Source: Pseudomonadota bacterium (lineage in GTDB: Bacteria > Desulfobacterota > BSN033 > WVXP01 > G020346125). Taken from it: a stretch of 15,385 bases of DNA. Shown here piece after piece: positions 7,399-15,190 of this stretch. Made by a program: the position numbers and the translations under genes. The number at the start of each line of letters is the position of its first letter. Position 1 is the first letter of the stretch. The notes under the pieces are model-generated. The model did no database searches, was not told the DNA's origin, and worked only from the letters and a program-made list of their open reading frames with translations. The stretch covers positions 1 through 15,385 of the forward strand of contig JAUWDQ010000032.1 of NCBI GenBank assembly GCA_030608745.1, written 5' to 3'.

Positions 7399-7456
7399 AC
7401 TGCTTAACCGCAGGACCGCAAAACTGCAGCACCTTTGTCTATCGCAGCACCGCAGC
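7399..7456. repeat. Degenerate 8-bp tandem repeat array
   Basis: Units with consensus ACYGCAGC occur in register: actgctta (7399), accgcagg (7407), accgcaaa (7415), actgcagc (7423), then after a 10-nt interruption atcgcagc (7441) and accgcagc (7449). The array ends 23 nt before the promoter of the prenyltransferase gene. Function is unknown; replication slippage or a regulator-binding array are both possible. Confidence 0.55.
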
Positions 7457-7479
7457 ACCCAAACTCGCGGGCCATTTCC

Positions 7480-7508
7480 TTGACAACTGTGGAGGGGTGT
7501 ACTATATG
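7480..7508 (+). promoter_or_regulatory. Sigma-70-like promoter for the UbiA gene
   Basis: A perfect -35 box TTGACA (7480-7485), a 17-nt spacer and TATATG (7503-7508) lie directly upstream of the gene. Transcription would start near 7514-7516, leaving a leader of about 25 nt with the weak ribosome site ACGGGG before ATG(7540). Confidence 0.55.
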
Positions 7509-7539
7509 GTGTGGATTGTATCCCGTTACGGGGTCGTTC

Positions 7540-8457
7540 ATGAATAGTTTAGCGAAGGTGGTTAAGCTCCTTTTTCTCGAGACCAGGCCTCATTTTCTCC
7601 TGCTTTCGGTTGTTCTTTCGTGCGTGGGGACGAGCATGGCATGGTATGAAGGCCATTTCAAACTCCTCTTCTTTATTTTGGCCTTCGTGGGGCTCCTCCT
7701 TATCCATACCAGTTGCAATGTCCTGAATGACTATTTCGATTATATGAGCGGCATCGACAAGGAGACCTTGAGAACCCCCTTTAGCGGAGGGAGTGGGTTT
7801 CTTGCTTCCGAGGCCTTAACGCCCAAATTGGTCTATATCTTGGGAATCGCTTGTTTTGTCATCGCCTCGGGAATCGGACTGTTTTTCTTGAAGGTGAGGG
7901 GATGGGTTCTGTTGCCCATCCTCATCGTTGGCGGGGCGTCCGCCTATTTCTATTCCACCCACATTGCCCGATGGATGCTGGGGGAATTTTTTGCGGGTCT
8001 CAACCTGGGCGTATTGGCGGTTTTTGGGACGTATTTCGTTCAAAGCGGCTATTATTCATGGGAGGCATTCGTCGGATCCCTTCCCTCGGGAATCCTTACC
8101 TATAATCTCCTCCTGATAAACGAATTTCCCGACGTGGGTCCGGATAAGAAGGCGGGCAGAAAAAATGTCGTCATTGTCCTGGGCAAAAGGCGGGCGGGCG
8201 TCTTCTATCTCATTACCAGCGGTTTGGTTTATCTTTGCATTATTCTCGGGGTCAGCTTCCAATTCATGCCCCTCGGGACGTTGTTGGGCTTATTGACCAT
8301 GCCCATAGCCTTGAAAGCCGTGAGGGGGGCTTTATCCAAATACAATGCGAGTGATGGGGATTTCTTACCCATAATGGGATTGAATGTAGCGGTGGTTCTC
8401 GTGACTCAAGCTTTGATAGCCCTGGGGTACGTCTTCTCACGATATTTGGTTGGCTAA
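7540..8457 (+). CDS. UbiA-family membrane prenyltransferase (MenA-like)
   Basis: The protein has 305 residues from ATG 7540. This start was chosen because the family-like sequence (ETRPHF) begins soon after and a promoter ends at 7508; the ribosome site (CGGGG, 6 nt before) is modest. Alternating hydrophobic segments suggest eight or nine transmembrane helices. The two Mg-diphosphate-binding motifs are intact: NDYFDY...GID (Asn63, Asp64, Asp67, Asp73) and NEFPDVGPD (Asn194, Asp198, Asp202). The family transfers a polyprenyl chain from its diphosphate to an aromatic acceptor. The first motif and the TPFSGGSG stretch resemble proteins annotated as 1,4-dihydroxy-2-naphthoate prenyltransferase (menaquinone synthesis), but no other menaquinone gene is nearby, so the substrate is inferred. 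It is transcribed alone and converges with pssA. Confidence 0.88.
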   Translation: MNSLAKVVKLLFLETRPHFLLLSVVLSCVGTSMAWYEGHFKLLFFILAFVGLLLIHTSCNVLNDYFDYMSGIDKETLRTPFSGGSGFLASEALTPKLVYILGIACFVIASGIGLFFLKVRGWVLLPILIVGGASAYFYSTHIARWMLGEFFAGLNLGVLAVFGTYFVQSGYYSWEAFVGSLPSGILTYNLLLINEFPDVGPDKKAGRKNVVIVLGKRRAGVFYLITSGLVYLCIILGVSFQFMPLGTLLGLLTMPIALKAVRGALSKYNASDGDFLPIMGLNVAVVLVTQALIALGYVFSRYLVG

Positions 8458-8547
8458 AGAGTCTTCGATGCTCGCACCCGATTAGAACGGGGAATGGAAA
8501 GGGGAGAGCTCAACCCTTGAGTGGTTGACTTCGCCCGATAGTAGACA

Positions 8548-8573
8548 CAAACGTTAGCTTCTAACGATATTTG
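8548..8573 (-). terminator. Inverted repeat over the pssA stop codon, possible weak terminator
   Basis: CGTTAG (8552-8557) and CTAACG (8561-8566) form a 6-bp stem with a 3-nt loop, and outer arms CAAA (8548-8551) and TTTG (8570-8573) can pair across a small bulge. The pssA stop codon (TAA, 8554-8556) lies in one arm. On the minus strand a short TTTGTGT follows. It sits between convergent genes and could serve either direction, but the stem is AT-rich and no long T-run is present. Confidence 0.35.
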
Positions 8574-9333
8574 GCTTTTCGTCAGGTACCGCCTTCAGGG
8601 CCTTTATCTTCCTCCATCGATATAATCGATATAGGAGATTGAGGGGGCCGAGGAGCACATAGGCGGAGCAAAAGAGGAATAACATGATCTCGGGCTCGGC
8701 TACGATGACCACAAGGGAGGATACCACGAATACGAGGACGCTGAAAGGTTTGCGCCTGATTAGCCCAAGCTCTTTGAAACTCGGATATCGGATGGTGCTG
8801 ACCATCAAGAGGCTGAGCCCATACATCATGATGAGGATGGCGATATGCTCCGTGGTTAATTTCTCCCCGAGGCGGTGATACAGGAGGACCGTGAGGGCGA
8901 TGAGGGTGGCAGCGGCGGGGATGGGCAACCCGGTGTAGTACTTGGGGTCAGCAGTGGTCGTTTGCACATTAAACCGGGCTAACCTCAGGGCACCACAGGC
9001 CACAAATAAAAAGGCAGCTAACCATCCCAATCTTGGAAAGGCGACCAGGGCCCAATAGTAGATAAGCAAGGCTGGGGCAACGCCGAAGGATACCAGATCG
9101 GCGAGGGAGTCGTATTCGATGCCGAAACGGCTGCTTGCTCCTGCAAGTCGGGCAATCTTGCCATCCAGTTGATCGAAGACTACAGCGATCAAAATGGCGA
9201 TAGCCCCATAAAAGGGCCTTCCCTTGAAGGTAACAATGATGGCGTAAAACCCACAGAAGAGGTTGCCCGTGGTGAAGAGGTTGGGAATGATGTGGATTCC
9301 CTTCCTAATCCCTATCTTTCGTCTTTTTGACAT
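8554..9333 (-). CDS. pssA: CDP-diacylglycerol-serine O-phosphatidyltransferase (PS synthase)
   Basis: The protein has 259 residues from ATG 9333 (MSKRRK), preceded by a GGGG-type ribosome site. A longer start at 9396 would add 21 unlikely residues lying wholly within psd. It carries the complete CDP-alcohol phosphatidyltransferase signature: Asp54, Asp57-Gly58, Ala61-Arg62, eight residues, Gly71, Asp75 and Asp79 (DGxxAR...G...D...D), the residues that bind metal and the CDP moiety. Several hydrophobic helices follow, as expected for the membrane-embedded subclass II PssA. It makes phosphatidylserine from CDP-DAG and serine, the substrate of Psd. Its start overlaps the end of psd by 29 nt, which suggests translational coupling. 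It is the last gene of the operon. Confidence 0.93.
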   Translation of the reverse strand: MSKRRKIGIRKGIHIIPNLFTTGNLFCGFYAIIVTFKGRPFYGAIAILIAVVFDQLDGKIARLAGASSRFGIEYDSLADLVSFGVAPALLIYYWALVAFPRLGWLAAFLFVACGALRLARFNVQTTTADPKYYTGLPIPAAATLIALTVLLYHRLGEKLTTEHIAILIMMYGLSLLMVSTIRYPSFKELGLIRRKPFSVLVFVVSSLVVIVAEPEIMLFLFCSAYVLLGPLNLLYRLYRWRKIKALKAVPDEKPNIVRS

Positions 9334-10009
9334 CTCTATACCCCAAAATGGTTTCCCCCCCCTTAACATGGTCTCCAACACGAACCCTGATATCAACGCT
9401 CGGGGGTAGATATATATCCACCCTGGAACCGAATCTGATCATTCCGAAGATTTGCCCCCTTTTGAGTAAATCCCCTTTTTGGGAATAACAGACGATCCTC
9501 CGAGCGATAATCCCCGCAATTTGTATGAAAAGGATCTCAAAGCCATCCCTTGAACATAATAGTAAGGCATTTTTTTCGTTGAGTAAAGAGGATTTATCGG
9601 TATTGGCCGCAAAGAATTTTCCGGGATGATAGACCCTTTTCATAACCCGTCCTGTAATGGGGGAGCGGTTGACATGGACGTTGAACAGGGACATGAAGAT
9701 GCTGATCTTTACTGTCTCCCGATTGAGAAGGTGATTCTCAAAATGTCTTTCGATTTCCAAGATTTTTCCATCCGCTGGCGCGACGATGGCCCTCTCGGAG
9801 GAAGGGGTGGTTCGGGTCGGGTTTCGGAAAAAAGAGATGACGAAGAAGGTGATCACACAAAAGATTCCGGTGAGATAAACCCACCCCAGCGACACAAAGA
9901 GGAGGGTGGCCATGGCCGTGGGTATGATGAAAGGATAGCCCTCTTTTGCAATGGGAAGTGCCATGGGGCGTTTACCCATCGGTTCCAGGGATTTACTCAG
10001 TAAGCTCAT
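9305..10009 (-). CDS. psd: Phosphatidylserine decarboxylase, short type
   Basis: The protein has 234 residues from ATG 10009; a second ATG at 9979 (MGKRPM) is also possible. Two hydrophobic segments near residues 27-60 anchor it, followed by FRNP (61-64), PADG (77-81), NVHVNRSP (His112) and YHPG (His128). The self-processing site Gly194-Ser195 (RFGSRVD) should cleave to leave a pyruvoyl group on the Ser-derived alpha chain. Short Psd proteins of this kind differ from the ~320-residue E. coli enzyme but catalyse the same step, phosphatidylserine to phosphatidylethanolamine. The first codons overlap the end of the DUF465 gene by 17 nt and the 3' end overlaps pssA, so the two sequential enzymes are encoded as a coupled pair. 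Confidence 0.93.
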   Translation of the reverse strand: MSLLSKSLEPMGKRPMALPIAKEGYPFIIPTAMATLLFVSLGWVYLTGIFCVITFFVISFFRNPTRTTPSSERAIVAPADGKILEIERHFENHLLNRETVKISIFMSLFNVHVNRSPITGRVMKRVYHPGKFFAANTDKSSLLNEKNALLLCSRDGFEILFIQIAGIIARRIVCYSQKGDLLKRGQIFGMIRFGSRVDIYLPPSVDIRVRVGDHVKGGETILGYRDVKKTKDRD

Positions 10010-10232
10010 TTCCGGTCTTTCCTATGCGACGGTGACGGATTAGGATCCTCTCCATTGCATCCTTGCACGCCAATTTTTTCTTCTTAATCTTTTTCATTTC
10101 CAAATCGTCTAAGGGGGTGAGAAAGGGTCTGGTCTCATATTCCTCCAGTCGTCTTGCCAAGTCCGCATGTCTTTGTCTGATGAGTTTCAGCTCCTCGTTT
10201 TCCTCGGTGGAGAGATGTTCATCATCGGCCAT
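9993..10232 (-). CDS. Small DUF465 (YdcH-like) coiled-coil protein
   Basis: The protein has 79 residues from ATG 10232, chosen because AAGGAGG (10241-10247) lies 8 nt upstream; the upstream in-frame start at 10292 has no such site. The sequence is highly charged and helical, with the DUF465 pattern: LIRQRHADLARRLEEYE, then a TPLDDLEMKKIKKKKLACKD block, where long-chain hydrophobic positions recur at heptad spacing. Family members are short cytoplasmic proteins of unknown function, usually forming coiled coils. It lies between tsaB (69-nt gap) and psd (17-nt overlap), an unusual site within a lipid/envelope operon. The family call is likely; the role is unknown. Confidence 0.8.
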   Translation of the reverse strand: MADDEHLSTEENEELKLIRQRHADLARRLEEYETRPFLTPLDDLEMKKIKKKKLACKDAMERILIRHRRIGKTGNELTE

Positions 10233-10301
10233 GGTTTGAACCTCCTTCCCTGGGTTCCCCTTAAAGAGTTGATGCCAAAAACCTTTATCCAAATAGAGAA
10301 G

Positions 10302-11009
10302 TTATGCTTTTTTGACCAGTATTCCATCATTCCATTTCAGTTCCGCTTCGGACTTGCGGAGATACCGAGGGGTGAACCCCTCGAGATCAAGATATTCACC
10401 CTTTCCCAAATTTTGTCTCCCCAATTGGGCGACAATGACCCCGTGGATGAAATTGAAGGGGAAAGCGGCTATATGGGCCATATCCCCCAGTTTACGGCGG
10501 ATCAAGTCGCCATACGGGTAAACGCCGTTTCCCAAGAACAAGGTCTTTTCCTCGATTCTCTCGAGGAGATCAACGGGCTTGATGGCCATTTCAGGGGCGA
10601 GTTTGGTCAACCCGCCTTTTTCGCTATGCCGATAAAGGGCAGAATAGACTTCGCCCTTTCGAGCGTCTAACGCGGGGCAGATGAGATAAGGGGAGTACCG
10701 CACGTTCTGTGCCAATGCATCCAAGGTAGACACGCCGGCAACGGGTTTCCCGGTAGCGAATGCCAAGCCTTTTACCGTGCTGACGCCGATCCTCAAACCG
10801 GTGAAGGATCCGGGTCCTACGGATATGGCAAACCCATCTATATCCCCAATGGAAACTCCTGAATCCTCCAATACCCGGTCGATAGTCTTTAACACCCTTT
10901 CGGAATGACTCGCCTTCTTCTCGAGGGAATATTCGCAGAGTATTCGTTCATCCTCTATAAGACCAATGCTCCCACACGAAGTCGATGTATCAATCCCCAA
11001 CACCCTCAT
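10302..11009 (-). CDS. tsaB: tRNA t6A biosynthesis protein TsaB
   Basis: The protein has 235 residues, the usual TsaB length. The ATG at 11009 has an AGGGA-type ribosome site. The N-terminus LGIDTSTSCGSIGL is the actin/ASKHA-type nucleotide fold, and VGPGSFTGLRIG (residues 64-75) is the strongly conserved TsaB block; ALDARKGEVYSALY follows. TsaB is a non-catalytic scaffold that pairs with TsaD (and TsaE) to transfer threonylcarbamoyl to A37 of ANN-decoding tRNAs. tsaD and tsaE are not in this window. It lies 8 nt after rseP and is probably co-transcribed with it. Confidence 0.93.
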   Translation of the reverse strand: MRVLGIDTSTSCGSIGLIEDERILCEYSLEKKASHSERVLKTIDRVLEDSGVSIGDIDGFAISVGPGSFTGLRIGVSTVKGLAFATGKPVAGVSTLDALAQNVRYSPYLICPALDARKGEVYSALYRHSEKGGLTKLAPEMAIKPVDLLERIEEKTLFLGNGVYPYGDLIRRKLGDMAHIAAFPFNFIHGVIVAQLGRQNLGKGEYLDLEGFTPRYLRKSEAELKWNDGILVKKA

Positions 11010-11017
11010 GGCTATCC

Positions 11018-12346
11018 CTATTTCAGAAAGAATCGGGTTATGTCGTTGTAAAAGACCAAGAGCATGAGCATGATAATGAAGACTAGTCCGACCCGATAGG
11101 CAAATTCCCTTGCCCTAGCACCAATGGGCTTTCGCCGGATAGCCTCGATTCCGAGAAATAACAGGTGGCCCCCATCTAACATGGGGATTGGGAGGGTGTT
11201 GATAATTGCCAATGTGATGCTGAGGCCAGCAATGAAGAGCATAAAATTCGTTATGCCCGATTTGGCTACCCGGCCCGCCGTTTGGAAGATTAAGATTGGC
11301 CCTCCTACCGCCCGACGGGAGATTTTTCGGACGAGCAACCTCCAAAGAACCGTCAGGGTCATCTCGGTTAGCTTGAGGGTTTCACGTCCCCCCCATACAA
11401 TGGCCCTGAAGGGTCCATATCGCTTAAATATCGTGTCTCCAGGATTACTGATTCCAATGAGGCCGATGGTCTTCTCCTGAACCTTAACGGCCTTGGGTCT
11501 TATGGAAAAAGAGAGGATCTCTTGGCCTCGTTTGACCTTGAACGTTAAGATCTTATCGGGGTTCTTCCTGATAGTCATGGCCATCTGAATCCAGTGACTC
11601 ATCTCCTCGCCATCGATGGACAGGATCAAATCATCCTCTTTCAACCCCCCTAAGTCGGCGGGGTCTCCTTTTATTTTCTCCTTGACGATTGGGGGCCGTT
11701 CAGGTTGAAAGCCCGCGTAACCTCTCCCAAACAATTTTCCTTCCTCGGGGACCAATTCCTTGACTACGATTACGCCTTCCCTTTCGATTTCCAGGCGCAA
11801 TCTCGCATTGGGATTAGTGGCAACGATAAGATTGACCTCCTCCCAATTGCTTACCTTTCGATCATTGATCCCGATCACTAGATCACCCGCACGTATCCCT
11901 CCCCTTTGGCCGGGGGAATCGGGTTCGACCCAGCCTACCCTTGGCGGTTCTTCCATAAAGGCCGGCATTTTGAATCCGATGAGGGCGACCAGGCAGAGAA
12001 AGATGAACGCCAAAAGCACGTTCATGAGGGGGCCAAAAACGATGATCGCCATTCGCGTTGGAATCGGCTTTCCGGAGAATGACCTTTCCCTGTCCTCTTC
12101 GGAAACCTCCTCCTCGGGATTCTCCCCGATTATTTTGATATATCCACCCAATGGAATTACGGAAATCTGATATTCGGTCTCTCCGATCTTTTTGCCGATG
12201 AGTTTTCGCCCAAATCCCAGTGAAAATGTGAGGATTCCTACGCCCGATCTCTTGGCGATGATGAAATGGCCGAGCTCATGGACGAAGATCAAGATACCCA
12301 GTGCAATGATGAAGGATATGGCGCTCCATATGAGGTTCGTTGTCAC
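11018..12346 (-). CDS. rseP: Site-2 intramembrane zinc protease RseP (M50)
   Basis: The protein has 442 residues. The start is GTG at 12346, with GAGGAG 8 nt upstream, overlapping the dxr stop in a GTGA arrangement (4 nt). HELGH (residues 23-27) in the first transmembrane helix supplies two zinc ligands and Glu24, and LDG (390-392) in the C-terminal membrane part supplies the third ligand. Two PDZ-like domains lie between (about 130-200 and 215-285; GIRAGDLVIGIND and GLKEDDLILSIDG). A GGYI motif follows the first helix. In E. coli, RseP cleaves the anti-sigma factor RseA after DegS and clears signal peptides; the local target here is unknown. The position between dxr and tsaB is common in bacteria. 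Confidence 0.96.
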   Translation of the reverse strand: MTTNLIWSAISFIIALGILIFVHELGHFIIAKRSGVGILTFSLGFGRKLIGKKIGETEYQISVIPLGGYIKIIGENPEEEVSEEDRERSFSGKPIPTRMAIIVFGPLMNVLLAFIFLCLVALIGFKMPAFMEEPPRVGWVEPDSPGQRGGIRAGDLVIGINDRKVSNWEEVNLIVATNPNARLRLEIEREGVIVVKELVPEEGKLFGRGYAGFQPERPPIVKEKIKGDPADLGGLKEDDLILSIDGEEMSHWIQMAMTIRKNPDKILTFKVKRGQEILSFSIRPKAVKVQEKTIGLIGISNPGDTIFKRYGPFRAIVWGGRETLKLTEMTLTVLWRLLVRKISRRAVGGPILIFQTAGRVAKSGITNFMLFIAGLSITLAIINTLPIPMLDGGHLLFLGIEAIRRKPIGARAREFAYRVGLVFIIMLMLLVFYNDITRFFLK

Positions 12347-13503
12347 GATCTCTTCTCCTCGATGAGCTCTTTAGCCTTTTCCCGAGCCCATTGATCTACC
12401 CTTAACGCATCATCCAGGGTCGTCAGGGGTCTAACCTGATGGTTGTCCATAACCTTCTCCACTACTTCTGGGATATCGGTAAATTTTATGATTTCCTCCA
12501 GAAAACTGTTTACCGCCACCTCGTTGGCGGCGTTGAGCACCGCCGGCATGGTCTCTCCTATCTCTATTGAGCGGTAGGCGAGCCTGAGGCAGGGAAATCG
12601 TTCGATATCCGGAGGGAGGAAGGTTAAGCCGTCCATATGATAGAGGTCCAAGGGAGGCAGGTCCAGCCTTAATCGCTTCGGGTAGGAAAGGGCATACGAT
12701 ATGGGGATTCTCATATCGGTTATTCCCATTTGAGCTACGATGGAGCCATCGATATATTCTACCATGGAGTGGACGACGCTCTGTGGATGAATTTGAACGG
12801 CGATCTTTTCCGTGGAGACGCCGAATAACCATCGGGCTTCGATGACCTCCAGCCCCTTATTCATCAGTGTGGCAGAATCGATGCTCACCTTTCTTCCCAT
12901 GTCCCATGTAGGGTGGTGGAGGGCCTCTCTCGCTGTCACCTCCTTCATTTTTTCATAGGGGAGATTGAGGAAAGGTCCCCCGGAGGCGGTCAGGATAATC
13001 CGCTTAACCTCGTCTTTCGAACGGCCAACCAGGGCCTGGAAAATGGCACTGTGCTCGCTATCCACCGGCAAGATGGTAACCCCGTTTTCGCGAGCTTCTT
13101 CAACGATAATCTTTCCAGCCGTAACCAGGGACTCCTTATTGGCCAGGGCGATGGATTTCTTCGCCTTTATTGCGGAAATGGTGGGAATCAAACCCGCCGC
13201 TCCCACCAAGGCTGAGACGACAAGATCTATTTCGGGAAGGGCCGCAATTTGGATGAGGCCTTCCACTCCGAAGAGAACCTCGGTTTTTTGGGGCGAGATT
13301 TCCCTTTTTAGGGTGTTAGCCAAGGCTTCATTCAATACGGAAACCACTTTGGGCTTGAACCGTTCGATCTGTTCCCTGAGCAGCCGAATGTTAGTGCCTG
13401 CCGATAGGGCTATTACATTGAATTCCCTTTCAAACCTGCAGGCGATGTCCAATGTATTGACACCGATGGAACCCGTTGATCCCAGTACAGCCAAGCGTTT
13501 CAT
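12343..13503 (-). CDS. dxr: 1-deoxy-D-xylulose 5-phosphate reductoisomerase
   Basis: The protein has 386 residues from ATG 13503 (MKRLAVLGSTGSIG), with AGGA 6 nt upstream. An upstream in-frame TTG at 13524 is less likely. GSTGSIG (residues 8-14) is the NADPH-binding turn; LANKESLV and LPVDSEH (Asp148, Glu150) and the SATLMNKGLE block (Glu219) provide the metal-binding acids; HPQSVVHSMVEY is the family signature near the active site. Dxr converts DXP to MEP in the cytoplasm, the committed step of the MEP isoprenoid pathway, supplying C5 units to UppS and probably the UbiA product. It lies 8 nt after cdsA and overlaps rseP by 4 nt. Confidence 0.97.
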   Translation of the reverse strand: MKRLAVLGSTGSIGVNTLDIACRFEREFNVIALSAGTNIRLLREQIERFKPKVVSVLNEALANTLKREISPQKTEVLFGVEGLIQIAALPEIDLVVSALVGAAGLIPTISAIKAKKSIALANKESLVTAGKIIVEEARENGVTILPVDSEHSAIFQALVGRSKDEVKRIILTASGGPFLNLPYEKMKEVTAREALHHPTWDMGRKVSIDSATLMNKGLEVIEARWLFGVSTEKIAVQIHPQSVVHSMVEYIDGSIVAQMGITDMRIPISYALSYPKRLRLDLPPLDLYHMDGLTFLPPDIERFPCLRLAYRSIEIGETMPAVLNAANEVAVNSFLEEIIKFTDIPEVVEKVMDNHQVRPLTTLDDALRVDQWAREKAKELIEEKRS

Positions 13504-13511
13504 AGGGCGTC

Positions 13512-14309
13512 CTATCCCCCCCAACGGATGTAATAGTAAAGGAAAGGGGCCGAAAAGAGAAAACTATCCAATCGATCCAACATCCCGCCGTGCCCTGGGA
13601 CGAGACCGCTGGAATCCTTTACGTGGGCGCTCCGCTTAATCATTGATTCGGTGAAATCCCCCATCTGTCCGAATAGGGTGAGGGAAAAGCCCAAGAAAAT
13701 ACAGTGGAAAACGTCCAAATCGGAGAAGAAGAGTTTGCGACATAACAGAGCGGCCGCTATCGCCCCCCCCACCCCACCTCCCAAGCCTTCGATGGTCTTG
13801 TTGGGGCTTACTTTGGGAAACAGTTTGTGTCTGCCTAGCAGAGATCCGATGAAGAAGCCGCCGATATCTGCGGCCCAGACGGTCGAAACGAGAAAGAAGA
13901 CCCATTGTTTCCCCGGGGCGGTTTTATCGATTAGAGTTACATATGACAAGAGGAGACCGATGTAGAGTATTCCAAAGAGGGTGAGAGCCATCTTGGATAT
14001 GGCCAACGCGAAATTAGTCGATTTTAGCATATAGGTGATGGATAAAAAGATAATGGTGAAGCTCAATGGAGCGTAAAAAAGGGAGGGATTCCCGAAATAG
14101 ATGACGGAGGCCAATACCATTCCCAAAAGGATTCCGATCGCCTTCTCGTGCCGTTTATTTTCCGGGAGTACCAGGGAGTAGAATTCATGTGAGCCCAGGG
14201 CAACGGCAATCAAGACCAAAATGAAAAGTGTTGGTTCAGGTCCATATCCGATGAGCAAATATAGGGAAGGTATGGCGACGGCACCGGTTAAAACTCGTTT
14301 CTTCAGCAC
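13512..14309 (-). CDS. cdsA: Phosphatidate cytidylyltransferase (CDP-DAG synthase)
   Basis: The protein has 265 residues from GTG 14309, with GAGGT just upstream. About seven or eight hydrophobic segments span the chain. The C-terminal family signature is intact: SMIKRSAHVKD then PGHGGMLDRLDS, which binds CTP and metal. It makes CDP-diacylglycerol in the inner membrane, the substrate of PssA at the end of the same operon. It lies 43 nt after uppS. That gap contains a short inverted repeat (GGCGT/ACGCC around 14336-14352) that is not followed by T residues and so does not look like a terminator. Confidence 0.95.
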   Translation of the reverse strand: MLKKRVLTGAVAIPSLYLLIGYGPEPTLFILVLIAVALGSHEFYSLVLPENKRHEKAIGILLGMVLASVIYFGNPSLFYAPLSFTIIFLSITYMLKSTNFALAISKMALTLFGILYIGLLLSYVTLIDKTAPGKQWVFFLVSTVWAADIGGFFIGSLLGRHKLFPKVSPNKTIEGLGGGVGGAIAAALLCRKLFFSDLDVFHCIFLGFSLTLFGQMGDFTESMIKRSAHVKDSSGLVPGHGGMLDRLDSFLFSAPFLYYYIRWGG

Positions 14310-14352
14310 TCTGACCTCGATGGCGGCCTTTTTTGGCGTTCATTTTACGCCA

Positions 14353-15096
14353 TTAGTCAGGCTCCATAGCCAATTGCTCGCTGGTGAGACCAAACCTCCT
14401 CTCCCTGGACTGATAATTGAGCAGGGCTTTGATCAAGTCCTCTTTTCCGAATTCGGGCCATAGGGTCTCCGTCACATAGATTTCAGTATAAGCCATTTCC
14501 CATAGGAGGAAATTGCTGATTCGATATTCACCGCTGGTCCGGATTAATAGGTCTGGATCCGGGATATCCTTTGTCGAGAGGTAATTGGAGAGAGTTTCCT
14601 CGGAGATCTCTTCGGGGTGGATTCTCTTGTTTTTTATATCTGCCACCAGACGACGAAAGGCCCTGATGATTTCATCCCTTCCGCTGTAGCTGAGTGCCAA
14701 GGTTAACACCATGCCGTCACAGTGAGCTGTCTTTTCCACCGTATCAATTAACGTATCGTGAGCATCAGGCGGAAGGGAGTTTATATCCCCGATGGCCCTG
14801 AGGCGGATGTTATTCTCCAACATTTTATCTAATTCCTTCCTCAAATATCTCTGAAGAAGACCCATCAAAGCCGACACCTCGTTCACAGGACGTCTCCAGT
14901 TCTCAATGGAAAAGGCATAAAGGGTGAGGAATTCAATCCCCAACTCTCGGCACGTGGTTACTACCGTTCGAACGGATTGAATCCCCTTGATATGGCCTTC
15001 GATTCGGGAGAGGGATTTTTGTCTTGCCCATCGGCCATTTCCATCCATGATGATGGCTAAGTGTTTCGGGAGTTTTTCCTTAACCAACCCTTTCAT
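14353..15096 (-). CDS. uppS: Undecaprenyl diphosphate synthase (cis-prenyltransferase)
   Basis: The protein has 247 residues from ATG 15096, with a short AGG ribosome site about 6 nt upstream. All family blocks are present: MDGNGRWA (17-24, catalytic Asp18), LTLYAFSIENWRRP (57-70), and DLLIRTSGEYRISNFLLW (182-199) with the diphosphate-binding arginines and Glu190. It condenses eight isopentenyl diphosphates with farnesyl diphosphate to give the C55 lipid carrier for peptidoglycan and surface polysaccharide. It is the first gene of the minus-strand operon. The usual upstream partners frr and pyrH are not here; a repeat fragment and a tRNA on the other strand lie upstream instead. Confidence 0.96.
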   Translation of the reverse strand: MKGLVKEKLPKHLAIIMDGNGRWARQKSLSRIEGHIKGIQSVRTVVTTCRELGIEFLTLYAFSIENWRRPVNEVSALMGLLQRYLRKELDKMLENNIRLRAIGDINSLPPDAHDTLIDTVEKTAHCDGMVLTLALSYSGRDEIIRAFRRLVADIKNKRIHPEEISEETLSNYLSTKDIPDPDLLIRTSGEYRISNFLLWEMAYTEIYVTETLWPEFGKEDLIKALLNYQSRERRFGLTSEQLAMEPD

Positions 15097-15190
15097 CGTC
15101 GCCTAGTAATCCCTCATGGTGAAAGCCCATAGGGGGAGGGAAAAGAAGCATGCTCCCCAGGGAAGTGTCGCCTGAATCTTCCCATAAACA

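Larger units (their letters stand above)
6813..7479. other. Non-coding divergent spacer with AT-rich core and inverted repeats
   Basis: I see no convincing gene here. From 6940 to 7035 the DNA is extremely AT-rich and holds promoter-like sites, including a perfect TATAAT at 7002-7007 on the plus strand but without a -35. From 7070 to 7320 there is a series of inverted repeats (7074-7104, 7156-7199, 7247-7296, 7299-7317). Open frames exist on both strands (plus 7025-7399; minus 6991-7239 and 6968-7273), but none has a good start, codon usage or recognisable domain. It may be a regulatory region, a decayed mobile element, or both. Confidence 0.5.

Noticed and set aside
7025..7399. 124-codon plus-strand frame in the spacer, with a possible internal start at 7163 after AAGGAGG
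   Set aside because: The ribosome site is only 3 nt from that ATG, the frame overlaps several inverted repeats, and the translation has no family-like pattern.
8509..8528. Two alternative short hairpins (CTCAA/TTGAG and TCAACC/GGTTGA) after the UbiA gene
   Set aside because: They share an arm, so only one can form, and no T-run follows; not enough for a terminator call.
14336..14352. GGCGT/ACGCC inverted repeat between uppS and cdsA
   Set aside because: Five pairs only, followed on the minus strand by A residues rather than T; a terminator inside the operon is not supported.
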